Part shown: positions 32,097 to 41,387 of the stretch, in pieces | Layout of the letters: each line of letters starts with the position of its first letter | How positions within the stretch are numbered: the first letter of the stretch is position 1 | Assembly (NCBI GenBank): GCA_045642925.1 | Contig: JAZUJW010000048.1 | Location: forward strand, 62,001-126,000 | Length of the DNA: 64,000 nucleotides | Source of the DNA: Firm-04 sp045642925 | GTDB taxonomy: Bacteria > Bacillota > Clostridia > Oscillospirales > Ruminococcaceae | Direction of reading: 5' to 3' | Program-made: the position numbers and the translations under genes | The notes under the pieces: model-generated | What the model was told of the DNA's origin: nothing | What the model saw: only the letters and a program-made list of their open reading frames with translations | Databases searched by the model: none

Positions 32097-34046
32097 TCAA
32101 ATATCCAGATTTTCGGCGTATTTTGCGTTCGCCTCAATGAATTCACGTCTGGGCTGTACCTTGTCGCCCATGAGAATCGAAACCGTTTCGTCTGCTTTCA
32201 TTGCGTCTTCCATGGTCACTTGAATCATCGTGCGGGTTTCGGGATCCATGGTTGTTTCCCAAAGCTGCACAGGATCCATTTCACCAAGACCTTTGTATCG
32301 CTGCACTTCGACTTTTCCGCCATTTTCCGTCAATTCCGCGATGAAACGGTCGCGCTGTTCATCGCTGAATGCATAGTGATGCTTCTTGCCCTTTGTGACA
32401 CGGAACAGTGGCGGCTGTGCGATATAGACATTGCCGTTTTCGATCAGCGGGCGCATGAAGCGGAAGAAAAATGTCAGTAAAAGCGTGCGAATATGACATC
32501 CGTCCACATCGGGATCCGCCATGATGATGACTTTGCCGTAGCGCAGTTTCGTGATATCAAAATCTTCGCCGATGGACGTGCCGAGTGCGGTCACGACCGG
32601 CTGCAATTTGTCATTTCCATAAACTTTGTCGATACGAACACGTTCGACATTCAGCATTTTACCCCAAAGCGGCAGAATTGCCTGATAGCGGCGATCTCTG
32701 CCCTCTTTTGCCGAACCGCCTGCGGAATCACCCTCGACGATATAGATTTCGGTGAATTCGGTGTCACGTTCGGAACAGTCCGCCAATTTTCCGGGAAGCG
32801 AAGCCGATTCCATCGCAGATTTGCGTCTTGCAGTTTCGCGGGCTTTCTTCGCGGCTTCTCTTGCACGCTGTGCCTGCTGGCTTTTCTCGAAAATTGCCGC
32901 AGCAACTGACGGATTTTCTTCGAGATAATCCATCAGTTTTTCGGACACGATTTGTTCGACAAACGGCTTGATTTCGGGGTTTCCGAGTTTGACTTTCGTC
33001 TGGCTCTCGAATTGGCAGTCCGTCAGTTTGACTGAAATGATCGCTGTCAGACCTTCGCGGACATCTTCGCCCATGAGTTTGTTATCATCTTTCATCAAAC
33101 CGAATTTTTTGCCGTATTCGTTGATGGTTTTTGTCAGCGCATTGCGGAAGCCGACCTCATGCATACCGCCGTCAACGGTATGCACATTGTTCGCAAAAGA
33201 CAGTATCAGCTCGTTATAACTGTCATTGTACTGCATAGCGATCTCAACGGAATTGTCGCCTTTCATGCCGCCGAAGTAGATGACCTGATCTGAAAGCGAT
33301 TCCAGACCGCGGGTACGGTGCAAATGTTCAATGAACTGACGAATACCGCCCTCATAGCACATCACTTCGTGTTCGATGTTTTCAGGGTCACGGGTATCGC
33401 TGATTTCGATGGTCAGTCCTGCATTCAGGAAAGCCTGTTCCCGCATCCGCTTGCGCAGCACTTCGTAGCTATAAACGGTCGTTTCTTCGAAAATCGTCGC
33501 ATCTGCTTTGAATGTGACAGAAGTGCCATGCTTGTCGGTATCGCCTGTCATTTCAAGCTGCTTGTCATACTTTCCGCGCTCAAAACGCTGGAAATAGCTG
33601 TGTTTTCCATCCCAGACCGTCAATTCCAGCCATTCCGAAAGGGCATTGACGACCGATGCGCCGACACCATGCAGACCACCCGCGACTTTATAGCCGCCGC
33701 CGCCGAATTTTCCGCCTGCATGAAGCACCGTGTACACGACAGTTGCAGCTGACACGCCCTCTTTCGGATGAATGCCGACAGGAATGCCTCTGCCGTTATC
33801 CGTGACACGAATCAAATCGCCGGGCAGAATTTCAACGGTAATGTGTGTGCAGTAACCTGCAAGTGCCTCATCAATGGAGTTGTCGACGATTTCATACACG
33901 AGATGATGCAGTCCGCCTGCGCCGGTCGTACCGATGTACATTCCGGGACGCTTCCGGACAGCCTCCAGCCCTTCCAGAACCTGAATCTGACTTTCGTCAT
34001 AATTTTCGGTCACAGGGCGATTGGCAATCATTTCTTCATTTTCCAT
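32097..34046 (-). CDS. gyrB: DNA gyrase subunit B
   Basis: The protein has 649 residues. It is the ATPase subunit of gyrase. GHKL motifs: EIVDNSIDEALAGYC, VTDNGRGIPVGIHP and GGLHGVGASVVNALS. The Toprim domain contains YIVEGDSAGGSAKEGRDRRY, LRYGKVIIMADPDVDG (DxD) and QRYKGLGEMDPVQLWETTMD. Full length for a Gram-positive GyrB. AAGGAG precedes the ATG. It follows remB and recF in canonical order. Confidence 0.97.
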   Translation of the reverse strand: MENEEMIANRPVTENYDESQIQVLEGLEAVRKRPGMYIGTTGAGGLHHLVYEIVDNSIDEALAGYCTHITVEILPGDLIRVTDNGRGIPVGIHPKEGVSAATVVYTVLHAGGKFGGGGYKVAGGLHGVGASVVNALSEWLELTVWDGKHSYFQRFERGKYDKQLEMTGDTDKHGTSVTFKADATIFEETTVYSYEVLRKRMREQAFLNAGLTIEISDTRDPENIEHEVMCYEGGIRQFIEHLHRTRGLESLSDQVIYFGGMKGDNSVEIAMQYNDSYNELILSFANNVHTVDGGMHEVGFRNALTKTINEYGKKFGLMKDDNKLMGEDVREGLTAIISVKLTDCQFESQTKVKLGNPEIKPFVEQIVSEKLMDYLEENPSVAAAIFEKSQQAQRAREAAKKARETARRKSAMESASLPGKLADCSERDTEFTEIYIVEGDSAGGSAKEGRDRRYQAILPLWGKMLNVERVRIDKVYGNDKLQPVVTALGTSIGEDFDITKLRYGKVIIMADPDVDGCHIRTLLLTFFFRFMRPLIENGNVYIAQPPLFRVTKGKKHHYAFSDEQRDRFIAELTENGGKVEVQRYKGLGEMDPVQLWETTMDPETRTMIQVTMEDAMKADETVSILMGDKVQPRREFIEANAKYAENLDI

Positions 34047-34108
34047 ATGATTCTATCTCCTTCTCAAGGATTCTGTATCGTAAAGCTGCGTATAAGCGAT
34101 ATTTTTCG

Positions 34109-34363
34109 TCAAAAAAGCCGAATCGCCCGCTTTCGGAGTGTCGCAGCAGAAATGGGTGAAACATACGCAGTTTCTCCATTATCGTCATGACAAACCACAA
34201 AGCTTTTCGGCATATCATCCGATACGTTGACCACACGTTTTTCTTTGGCAAGGCGGTCAAGCATCGCACGGGTATCCTGTCCGATGGTGGTATTTTCGAG
34301 GTCAAAAATGCCGATCACCGCCGCATCGGGAACCGTGATATTTTCGCCAAGATGGACATACAT
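34109..34363 (-). CDS. remB: RemB/DUF370-family regulator
   Basis: The protein has 84 residues. MYVHLGENITVPDAAVIGIF, DLENTTIGQDTRAMLDRL and SFVVCHDDNGETAYVSPISAATL match RemB (YaaB), the small protein encoded between recF and gyrB in Bacillus and needed for matrix-gene activation. AAAGGAG precedes the ATG. Position and size both agree with the identification. Confidence 0.9.
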   Translation of the reverse strand: MYVHLGENITVPDAAVIGIFDLENTTIGQDTRAMLDRLAKEKRVVNVSDDMPKSFVVCHDDNGETAYVSPISAATLRKRAIRLF

Positions 34364-34378
34364 GGCGGCATTCTCCTT

Positions 34379-35521
34379 TCATTGCGAAGCGGAAAGTCTG
34401 CCGCCCTCCATTCGGAACACGGCGCAGGCATTTTCCTGCTGAAATTCCTGTTCTCTGCCGATGGCTTCGACGTGACAGGCAGTCAGGAAGACCTGCATAT
34501 CCTTGGTTAAATCATAGACCAAACTCTGACGCTGTGCGTCCAGTTCGCCCATAACATCATCCAGTAAAATAATCGGCGTTTCTTCTTTGTTTTCGTAGAA
34601 TACGGATGCCTGTGCAAGTTTCAGCACCAGCGCCGTACTTTTCTGCTGTCCCTGTGAACCGAAATCCCGCACGGACAGCCCGCCGATTTTGCAGTGAAAG
34701 TCATCCCGTCCCGCACCTTTTGCCGTAAATCCGAGCCGAATATCATCATCCACGGATTTTTGCAGTTGCTCGAAGTAATACTGCTGCATTTCCGCATTCG
34801 GACGTTCGGGAATCTCACTGTTCTTGAAAATATTCGAATGATACGAAATTTTGAGCTTTTCGCTGCCTGCGGTCATCTCGGCGTAGAGTTTTTCGCAGAC
34901 ATCCGAAAGCTGCTGCAAATACGCATAGCGCAAACAGGTCAGCAGACTGCCATGCATAGCAAGCTGCTTGTCCCAGACTTCCAAATCCGATTTGGAAGCA
35001 CCGCCGAGGCTGATTTGCTTCAAAACGGCATTGCGCTGTGCAGTAAGCTGGTCAAAGCGGCGCAGACAGCCCAGCATAGCGGGCGTGATCTGAGAACCGC
35101 ACAAATCTATGAAGGCACGTCGTTTTTCTGGGCCACCGCGAATGTATTCGCGGTCATCGGGCGAGAAAATGACGCACTGAAACTGTGCAAATAACCTGCT
35201 GCCGCCATTGGTCGGCACGCCGTTCAGCAGAATTTTTTTCTGCCTTCCCTCTCCGCGCTGCATATGATACTCAATTTCCTGTATCCGCTGATGGTTCTGA
35301 AACCGCAGTTTCAAGTGCATTGCGGGCATTTTCAGGTGAATGAGGTCACGTTCTTTCGAGCCGCGGAAACTGCGGCAGCCTGTACAAGTCCAGATTGCCT
35401 CCAGCAGATTGGTTTTTCCCTGTGCATTATTGCCAAGAATCAGATTCATGGACGGATGTGCCGTCAGGGAAACCTCCGTCAGATTTTTGTATCCGTCAGC
35501 GGAAAGCGATAAAACTCGCAT
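34379..35521 (-). CDS. recF: DNA replication and repair protein RecF
   Basis: The protein has 380 residues. It is an SMC-like ATPase that helps load RecA at gapped DNA. The Walker A motif is LGNNAQGKTNLLEAIW, the signature region is DFGSQGQQKSTALVLKLAQ and Walker B is TPIILLDDVMGELD. Length is normal. It starts 9 bp after the yaaA stop with a weak ribosome site, so translation is probably coupled. Confidence 0.96.
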   Translation of the reverse strand: MRVLSLSADGYKNLTEVSLTAHPSMNLILGNNAQGKTNLLEAIWTCTGCRSFRGSKERDLIHLKMPAMHLKLRFQNHQRIQEIEYHMQRGEGRQKKILLNGVPTNGGSRLFAQFQCVIFSPDDREYIRGGPEKRRAFIDLCGSQITPAMLGCLRRFDQLTAQRNAVLKQISLGGASKSDLEVWDKQLAMHGSLLTCLRYAYLQQLSDVCEKLYAEMTAGSEKLKISYHSNIFKNSEIPERPNAEMQQYYFEQLQKSVDDDIRLGFTAKGAGRDDFHCKIGGLSVRDFGSQGQQKSTALVLKLAQASVFYENKEETPIILLDDVMGELDAQRQSLVYDLTKDMQVFLTACHVEAIGREQEFQQENACAVFRMEGGRLSASQ

Positions 35522-35530
35522 ATACGAGAA

Positions 35531-35773
35531 TTATTCTTCTGCAACAGGTGCAGTGACCGAAATTTCAAAGCGGTCAACCGTCACCACATCGCCGTTGCGG
35601 ATTTTTTTGCCGCGCATCGTGCAGACTTCGCCGTTCACGCAGACTTGTCCCTGCTGAATCAAGCCCTTGGCAAAGCCGCCCGTATCGGTCAGACCTGCCA
35701 ATTTCAGAAGCTGTTCGAGTTTGATGAACTCTGTCTGAATTTCCTGATGGATTTTCTCAATTTGTTCTGCCAC
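35531..35773 (-). CDS. yaaA: S4-domain protein YaaA
   Basis: The protein has 80 residues and is essentially one S4 RNA-binding domain: IKLEQLLKLAGLTDTGGFAK, IQQGQVCVNGEVCTMRGKKI, then RNGDVVTVD. It starts with GTG at 35773 (AGGA nine bases upstream). It occupies the conserved place between dnaN and recF, where B. subtilis yaaA (rlbA), implicated in ribosome assembly, is found. Confidence 0.92.
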   Translation of the reverse strand: MAEQIEKIHQEIQTEFIKLEQLLKLAGLTDTGGFAKGLIQQGQVCVNGEVCTMRGKKIRNGDVVTVDRFEISVTAPVAEE

Positions 35774-35808
35774 TTGACATCATCCTTTCTGCATGAAGCA
35801 AAAATGCA

Positions 35809-36918
35809 TTATCTGCGCACTTGTACGGGCATGACGATGGCAATGCTGCTGTCGCCGTCTGCTTCCATGACTTTCACGGCTCTGTCTGCTGCCGTCAGGA
35901 AAATACGGACGCGGTCGCTCTGTACAGCACGTACTGCTTCGAGAAGATAGCGGTTATTGAAGCCGAGAATCATTTTTTCGCCTGTCATATCGCAGGAAAT
36001 CTGGTCATCGACACTGCCGACCACGTTCTGACAGCTGATCAGGATCTTGTCCTCCTCAAACTGGAAACGAACAGCGGTCTTATTTTTTTCTGAAATCAGC
36101 AGTCCGCAGCGTTCAAGAGAATCGATCAGTTCTCTGCGGTTGACAATGACTTCTGTTTTCGGTGTCTGCGGAATGGAACGGCGGTAATTGATAAATTCAC
36201 CTGCCAGCAGTCTGGTATATACGACATAACGATGGATCTCGAAGATGGCATGGTGCTGGTCAAGACGGATGGTGCACGGATTTTCGTTCTTTTCGTCATC
36301 TTCCAGCAAATGTTGGATCTCGCGCAGTGCTTTTGCGGGTGCGACAAACTTCATCGGTTCCTGTCCCACCAACGGTTCTGTGCGCAGTGCCATACGGTAA
36401 TTATCGAGCGCCACAATATTGAGGATATCGTCAGAAAGTTCGATCAATTCGCCTGTAAAGACGGGTTTTGTTTCATCCAGAGAAACGGCATAAATGGTTT
36501 GCTCGATCATATTCTTCAGCAAACTTTGCGGGATGATCGCACCTTGCTGTTGTTCGATGTCGGGCAGTTCAGGATATTCGTCTGCACTCATACCGGCAAG
36601 CTGACATTCTGTGCCGCCGCCCTGAATGGTGATTTTCAAGTGGTCATCCGTTTCGATGGACAAAATACCTTCCGGCATTCTGCGGACAACTTCTGCAAAC
36701 AGTCTGCTGTCTGCAAGCAGAATACCTGCTTCGGTTACAACGGCGGGAATCTGTGTACGGATACCCAGTTCCAGATCATAACCTGTCAGTTCCAATTCCT
36801 GACCGTCTGCGCGGAGTCTGATGGCAGCCAGTGCTTCCAATGGTGTTTTCATGCTGGTTGCTTTGCCGACATTCGGCAGGACTTCACACAGGTCTGCTTT
36901 TTGGCAAGTGAATTTCAT
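35809..36918 (-). CDS. dnaN: DNA polymerase III beta clamp
   Basis: The protein has 369 residues: three repeated clamp domains that close around DNA and hold polymerase III. Recognisable motifs are KTPLEALAAIRLRADGQELE, ADEYPELPD, VFTGELIELSDDILNIVALD (start of the third fold) and the C-terminal IVMPVQVRR, equivalent to the MPMRL pocket residues. The start at 36918 (MKFTCQK) follows AAAGGA; the extension to 36957 lacks a ribosome site. It lies directly beside the unwinding element of oriC. Confidence 0.96.
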   Translation of the reverse strand: MKFTCQKADLCEVLPNVGKATSMKTPLEALAAIRLRADGQELELTGYDLELGIRTQIPAVVTEAGILLADSRLFAEVVRRMPEGILSIETDDHLKITIQGGGTECQLAGMSADEYPELPDIEQQQGAIIPQSLLKNMIEQTIYAVSLDETKPVFTGELIELSDDILNIVALDNYRMALRTEPLVGQEPMKFVAPAKALREIQHLLEDDEKNENPCTIRLDQHHAIFEIHRYVVYTRLLAGEFINYRRSIPQTPKTEVIVNRRELIDSLERCGLLISEKNKTAVRFQFEEDKILISCQNVVGSVDDQISCDMTGEKMILGFNNRYLLEAVRAVQSDRVRIFLTAADRAVKVMEADGDSSIAIVMPVQVRR

Positions 36919-37620
36919 AAGCTTGGAGTTCCTTTCTGTGCGCGGGAGTTTTTGCACAATGTTCCATGCTGCGTGCGTGCTGAAAGTGCATGGAATCTAT
37001 TTGCTTATAGGTAAGTTTTAGTAGTAGTAGTAGGGGCGGTGGAAAAGTTTACTTTCGCGGAATAAAGCGGAAGTTTTTGGTTTCCCATCGAGATTTTTTC
37101 AATCTGAAATCCTGAAAAATCATTCCACGCAGCGCTATTGAAAATTTTTGGAAAAGTGGAAAGCAAAAGAATTTTTGAAAACTACGTGGAGAGTGTGGAA
37201 AGAATGGGAAAGATTGTGGAAAAACCGGTTGAAAGTGTGAATACAGTGAGTATATTTCGGAATCTTTCCACCGAATTCAGGAATCACAACGTGGAAAAAT
37301 CAGAAAACAACGAATCTACGTTGCGGGTTTTCCACTTTTGATTCAACAGATGTTGAAAACTTGGTGAAGAACCGCAGCGTGAAAAAATCGTCTTTGGAAA
37401 ATTCTCCGCATCGTTAAATTGGCCGATGGGCGAAATTTTCCTGCTTTTGTACACTCTGTTCAGGCGCGTGGAGAAACTGACGGAAAGCATCCGACATTCT
37501 GCACAAACAGTATGCTCCGAAAAATCGGAATTGCGAAACTGTTGAAAGAAAATCGGGCTGTTGACAGGCTTCTGCGGCGCAATTTTGGACAGAAATCCCC
37601 CTTGGGAGGCAAAAATGCAA
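36919..37620. other. oriC, dnaA-dnaN intergenic region
   Basis: This 702-bp gene-free region carries the origin signals. On the strand that encodes dnaN: DnaA-like boxes TTTTCCACA (37223-37215), CTTTCCACA (37202-37194), TTTTCCACG (37298-37290), CTTTCCAC (37163-37156) and TTTTCCACC (37046-37038); on the opposite strand TTTTCCACT (37328-37336) and CTTTCCACC (37264-37272). The box at 37038 is followed by a GC cluster (37039-37034), five DnaA-trios (TAG five times, 37019-37033 on +) and an AT-rich stretch toward dnaN. No perfect TTATCCACA occurs. A 14-bp palindrome TCAACAGATGTTGA lies at about 37343-37356. Confidence 0.85.
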
Positions 37621-38988
37621 TTATTTTCCGCTGCCTTCGCGGACGGTCTTGGCAATCGTTTCGATGGTATCGCGGAGATTGCTGTCGCGTTTCAGGCTTG
37701 CGGTAATATTATTGACGGCATATACAATCGTAGAATGGTCACGTCCGCCGAATTCCATACCGATAGAAGCCAGCGGCATTTCGGTAATTTCGCGGACAAG
37801 GTAAATGGCGACCTTACGTGCGGTCGAGATCTGTGACGCACGCTTATTGGAGCGAATGTCTTCCGGTGTGACACCATAGACATTGGCGACTTCTGCAATG
37901 ATCTTTTCGACTGTGATCGGAATCGGCTGGTCATCCGTCAGGATATCACGAATGACACTCTGTGCCATAGAGATGGACGGAGAAGAACCTGCGAGTTGTT
38001 TGAGTGCTTTCAGTTTCTTGACAGCACCCTCCAGTTGTCGGATATTGGATTTCAGACGGTTTGCGATAAATTCCGCGACTTCATCGGGAATATTGAGTTC
38101 GAGCAATTCTGCCTTGCGGCGGATGATTGCGATTCTGGTTTCGAATTCCGGCGTAGAGATATCTGCGATCAAGCCCGATTCGAAACGGTTGCGGATACGG
38201 TCTTCCAGAATTTTGATGTCCTTTGGCGGACGGTCGGAAGTCAGGACGATCTGCTTGCCTGCGCTGTGAAGGTTATTAAATGTATGGAAAAATTCTTCCT
38301 GTGTGGATTCCTTGCCGCTGATAAACTGGATATCGTCTACCAGCAAAACATCTGCGCTGCGATATTTTTCGTGAAATTTAGAGGTGTCTTTTTTTTGTGT
38401 GATGGCGTCGATCAATTCGGTGGTGAAAGTTTCTCCTGTGACGTAAATGATATTGAGATCCGGATTCTTCTTTTTCATTTCATGCGAAATTGCATGAATC
38501 AAGTGTGTTTTTCCAAGTCCTGACGGGCCGTAGATGAACAGCGGGTTATAGGTATCGGTGCTGTCACCTTTTGCGACACTGGTGCAGGCGGCATATGCAA
38601 ATTCGTTAGAACGTCCGACAATGAACGTATCGAATGTATATGCATATTCGCCGTTATCAAGGCTTTTTTCAAGGTCGCTGTGGAGTTCTTCGATTTTTTC
38701 CGTGGTCACAATGGGCTGTACTGTCTGTTTCTCCTCAACGGTAATGACACGGAGATTGACAGGAAAGCCGAGTGTGGCTTCGAATGCCTCCAGCAGCAAG
38801 TTTTTGTACTTGTTGCCGAGAATGACATCTTTCTGGAATTCGGACTGACAATAGAACACAGCGTCATTTCCATCCAGTCCGACTGGTTCGAGCGCATCCA
38901 GCCAAAGTTTTCGCGGTACGTCACCAAGGCCACCTTCATTGGTACAATACTGCTTGACTGCTTCAAACACCTCTGCAAAGGAATTCAT
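37621..38988 (-). CDS. dnaA: Chromosomal replication initiator DnaA
   Basis: The protein has 455 residues. It is the AAA+ initiator that binds DnaA boxes and opens oriC. Domain I is the N-terminal ~80 residues; domain III has NPLFIYGPSGLGKTHLIHAI (Walker A), VLLVDDIQFISGKESTQEEF (Walker B) and the arginine-finger region RIRNRFESGL; domain IV carries the DNA-binding signature MEFGGRDHSTIVYAVNNI. The start at 38988 (MNSFAEVFEAV) is preferred to upstream ATGs at 39003 and 39045, based on family alignment and AAAGGA about 13 bases upstream. Confidence 0.97.
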   Translation of the reverse strand: MNSFAEVFEAVKQYCTNEGGLGDVPRKLWLDALEPVGLDGNDAVFYCQSEFQKDVILGNKYKNLLLEAFEATLGFPVNLRVITVEEKQTVQPIVTTEKIEELHSDLEKSLDNGEYAYTFDTFIVGRSNEFAYAACTSVAKGDSTDTYNPLFIYGPSGLGKTHLIHAISHEMKKKNPDLNIIYVTGETFTTELIDAITQKKDTSKFHEKYRSADVLLVDDIQFISGKESTQEEFFHTFNNLHSAGKQIVLTSDRPPKDIKILEDRIRNRFESGLIADISTPEFETRIAIIRRKAELLELNIPDEVAEFIANRLKSNIRQLEGAVKKLKALKQLAGSSPSISMAQSVIRDILTDDQPIPITVEKIIAEVANVYGVTPEDIRSNKRASQISTARKVAIYLVREITEMPLASIGMEFGGRDHSTIVYAVNNITASLKRDSNLRDTIETIAKTVREGSGK

Positions 38989-39085
38989 ACAGTAGATACA
39001 CATCCTTTTCTTATGCGTCTTGTTTTCATGCACGGGGACGTTCAAAAAGGTATACTTCGCCCCTGCGCAGTTTTATACATAATAT

Positions 39086-39114
39086 AGTATATCATATTGC
39101 GCTTGAAATAGCAA
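39086..39114 (-). promoter_or_regulatory. Putative dnaA promoter
   Basis: On the - strand TTGCTA (39114-39109) and TATACT (39091-39086) have a 17-bp spacer, about 100 bp before the dnaA start. No recognisable DnaA box overlaps it. Confidence 0.7.
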
Positions 39115-39218
39115 GCAATGGTATGAAAAACTGGAAATACTCACAAACAAGGCAGAGCGAAAAAAGTGTTTTTTGACAAAGCAAAAATATTAGCGTGAAA
39201 TCACAATTTTATTAGATA

Positions 39219-40112
39219 TTAGTCGTTTATGATTCGCTGAAAAAAGCCTTCCGAGGACTGATTTCCTGCACGATTATATCTGCCCAGACCATAGAGAGAA
39301 TCCATGTCGCCCTGCGTGATGGTGTTGTGGAATTCGCGGCAAGTCAGCGTGATGAGGAAGCCGAGTTCATGCAGGACGGGAATGCTTTCGGGGCATTCGA
39401 ACCCGTATGGATATGCAAACACGATTGGTTCTGTCTGAAACTGTTCGGCAAGGTATTCCTGCAATTGAAACAAATCTTTATATAGTATGGCATGGTATGC
39501 GTTTTCGCTTTCGCCTTTTTGAATGGCACAGCCTTTGCGGGTGTTGCGGTGATGAAAATTGGTGGTGTGGTTGCCGAGTGTCATGCGGTGGCTTGCAAGA
39601 AGTGCCCGACAGTCCTCTGCGGTGAGGTAGGAATATGCGGGAATATGGCTGTCAGCAGGGGCAAGTTTCTGCGTGAATTCTCCGACAATATTGACAGTCG
39701 CGCAGAAATCATATTTTTCCAGAAGCGGCAGGGCATAGGCGAGATTATTGTAAAAGCCGTCATCGAATGTCAGCAGAATGGGATGTTCCGGCAGCGGCAG
39801 ACCATCTTTGACAAAGCGAAGTAAGTCTTCGGGGCTGACGGAATGGTAGCCTGCGTTTTTGAGATAGCGGAAATCAGATTCAAGCGTTTCGGGTGTGATG
39901 GAATAATCAGTTTCTGGGCCATTGCGGATGCTGTGGTACATGAGAATGGGCAAATCAACGGATATTGCATCTGAAAGTACAGGAACAGCTTGATTTTTCT
40001 TTTGCTGATGCTGCCAAAGCCGCACCATGCCCTGCAATAACAGCAATACCAGCAAATCTACAGCAAGCAGCCGAAGAAATCGGCGTATGGACGGATGTTT
40101 TTTTTTCTGCAT
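39219..40112 (-). CDS. Membrane-anchored polysaccharide deacetylase
   Basis: The protein has 297 residues. One N-terminal membrane helix (about 14-30) precedes a NodB-homology domain: LPILMYHSIR, ILLTFDDGFYNN (metal Asp pair), LGNHTTNFHH (H-x4-H-like metal motif) and AYPYGFECPE. The family removes acetyl groups from peptidoglycan or other surface glycans. The start at 40112 follows AAAAGGAGG; the frame to 40355 runs over the divergent spoIIP promoter and is rejected. It reads toward dnaA and diverges from spoIIP. Confidence 0.9.
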   Translation of the reverse strand: MQKKKHPSIRRFLRLLAVDLLVLLLLQGMVRLWQHQQKKNQAVPVLSDAISVDLPILMYHSIRNGPETDYSITPETLESDFRYLKNAGYHSVSPEDLLRFVKDGLPLPEHPILLTFDDGFYNNLAYALPLLEKYDFCATVNIVGEFTQKLAPADSHIPAYSYLTAEDCRALLASHRMTLGNHTTNFHHRNTRKGCAIQKGESENAYHAILYKDLFQLQEYLAEQFQTEPIVFAYPYGFECPESIPVLHELGFLITLTCREFHNTITQGDMDSLYGLGRYNRAGNQSSEGFFQRIIND

Positions 40113-40166
40113 GAGAAAGCGCCTCCTTTTTGGTAGCATATGCAGTGCGGTTTGTCCAGGATGCAG

Positions 40167-40195
40167 GCATAATTGCAGTCTGCCGTACATACGAT
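40167..40195 (+). promoter_or_regulatory. Possible sigma-E-type promoter of spoIIP
   Basis: GCATAAT (40167-40173) and CATACGAT (40188-40195) are spaced by 14 bp, close to the mother-cell sigma-E consensus (KMATATT, 14 bp, CATACAnT). It lies about 25 bp before the spoIIP start. Confidence 0.5.
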
Positions 40196-40220
40196 AGCAC
40201 AAACGAAAGGGGCGGTTGCA

Positions 40221-41387
40221 ATGGTCATCAGACTGCGGCGTGTGAAACAAATTGCAGGGAGAATCGGGATTTGCGGCGGGGCATTGCTGGGCATACGGTT
40301 TGCGGTGATGGCAGTGCCAATTTTGCAGAGTGTGGAAATCGGGACGGTTTTGCAAGCAGAAACGGCAGAATCCGTGCAGACCGAAGCCGCATTTCCTGTC
40401 TGGATGGAAAGCGGTGTGCAGGAGATGGAAGTGCAGTATGCGGCGGGCGATGCAGAACCTGCTGTACAGGAAGCAGATGATAATGCAGAAAATACAGTGA
40501 TTTCGTGGGAATCAGATGCTTCTAAAGAGATGTGGCAAAGCAAGCCGTATCCTGACGGGCGCACTTCGGATGACGGCAAAGTGGTGGAACAGCATTTCGG
40601 AAAGCAGTCGGGGATGCAGTTTGTCGATTTGGAAAAGGCAGGACAAATTCGCAACTGTACATTCTGGAACAATGCGGATTTGAAAGCAGAATCAGAAATT
40701 TTGCCGACACTGGATGTGAAATTGGACGGCACACCGATGGTCTTGATTTACCATACACATACAACGGAGAGTTTTGAAGCGCAGGAACGCAGTTTTTACG
40801 ATGCGTCATTCAATTACCGCACCACAGAACCCGATAAAAATATGGTCATGGTGGGCGATGCCATTGCGCAAGCATTGAACGATGCCGGCATCGGTGTGGT
40901 TCATGCGCAGGAGATTCATGATTTTCCTGTATGGAATAACAGTTATGCCCGCAGTGCGGACACAGTCAAGGCGATTCTGGAGGCATATCCCTCTATTTGC
41001 ATTGCATTGGATGTGCATCGTGACGCAATTGCCGATACTTCGACAATATATGCGCCTGTTGCGGAGATTAACGGGAAGAAATCTGCACAGATTATGATTA
41101 TTGCAGGCTGTGATGACGGGACGATGGGAATGCCGCATTATCAGGAAAACTTTCATTTTGCAAGCCTTTTGCAGCAAACGGCGGAAGGAATGTATGCAGG
41201 GTTCACGCGCCCGATTCTGTTTGATTACCGCAAATACAATCAGGATTTGACGACAGGCAGTCTGCTGGTAGAATTTGGTTCACAGGGAAATACCATGGAG
41301 GAAGCGCGGTATGCAGGAACACTGTTCGGCAATGCACTGGCAGAAACGATTCGTTCGATTGCGCAAAGCGGGGAAACGGAAGCATAA
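40221..41387 (+). CDS. spoIIP: Stage II sporulation protein P
   Basis: The protein has 388 residues. It is a membrane-anchored peptidoglycan amidase/endopeptidase of the SpoIIDMP engulfment machine. An N-terminal hydrophobic segment (about 12-32) precedes an acidic linker and the SpoIIP domain: VLIYHTHTTESFE (metal-site His), SICIALDVHRDAIAD and LLVEFGSQGNTMEEARYAG. The start at 40221 follows AAAGGGG; a TTG further upstream is rejected. Divergent from the deacetylase gene. Confidence 0.93.
   Translation: MVIRLRRVKQIAGRIGICGGALLGIRFAVMAVPILQSVEIGTVLQAETAESVQTEAAFPVWMESGVQEMEVQYAAGDAEPAVQEADDNAENTVISWESDASKEMWQSKPYPDGRTSDDGKVVEQHFGKQSGMQFVDLEKAGQIRNCTFWNNADLKAESEILPTLDVKLDGTPMVLIYHTHTTESFEAQERSFYDASFNYRTTEPDKNMVMVGDAIAQALNDAGIGVVHAQEIHDFPVWNNSYARSADTVKAILEAYPSICIALDVHRDAIADTSTIYAPVAEINGKKSAQIMIIAGCDDGTMGMPHYQENFHFASLLQQTAEGMYAGFTRPILFDYRKYNQDLTTGSLLVEFGSQGNTMEEARYAGTLFGNALAETIRSIAQSGETEA

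Noticed and set aside
37138..37341. 67-codon frame in oriC
   Set aside because: It consists of translated DnaA-box repeats and has no ribosome site.
39046..39218. Gap upstream of dnaA searched for rpmH (ribosomal protein L34) and a second box cluster
   Set aside because: No L34-like frame and no TTATCCACA or TTTTCCACA cluster; only the dnaA promoter was found.
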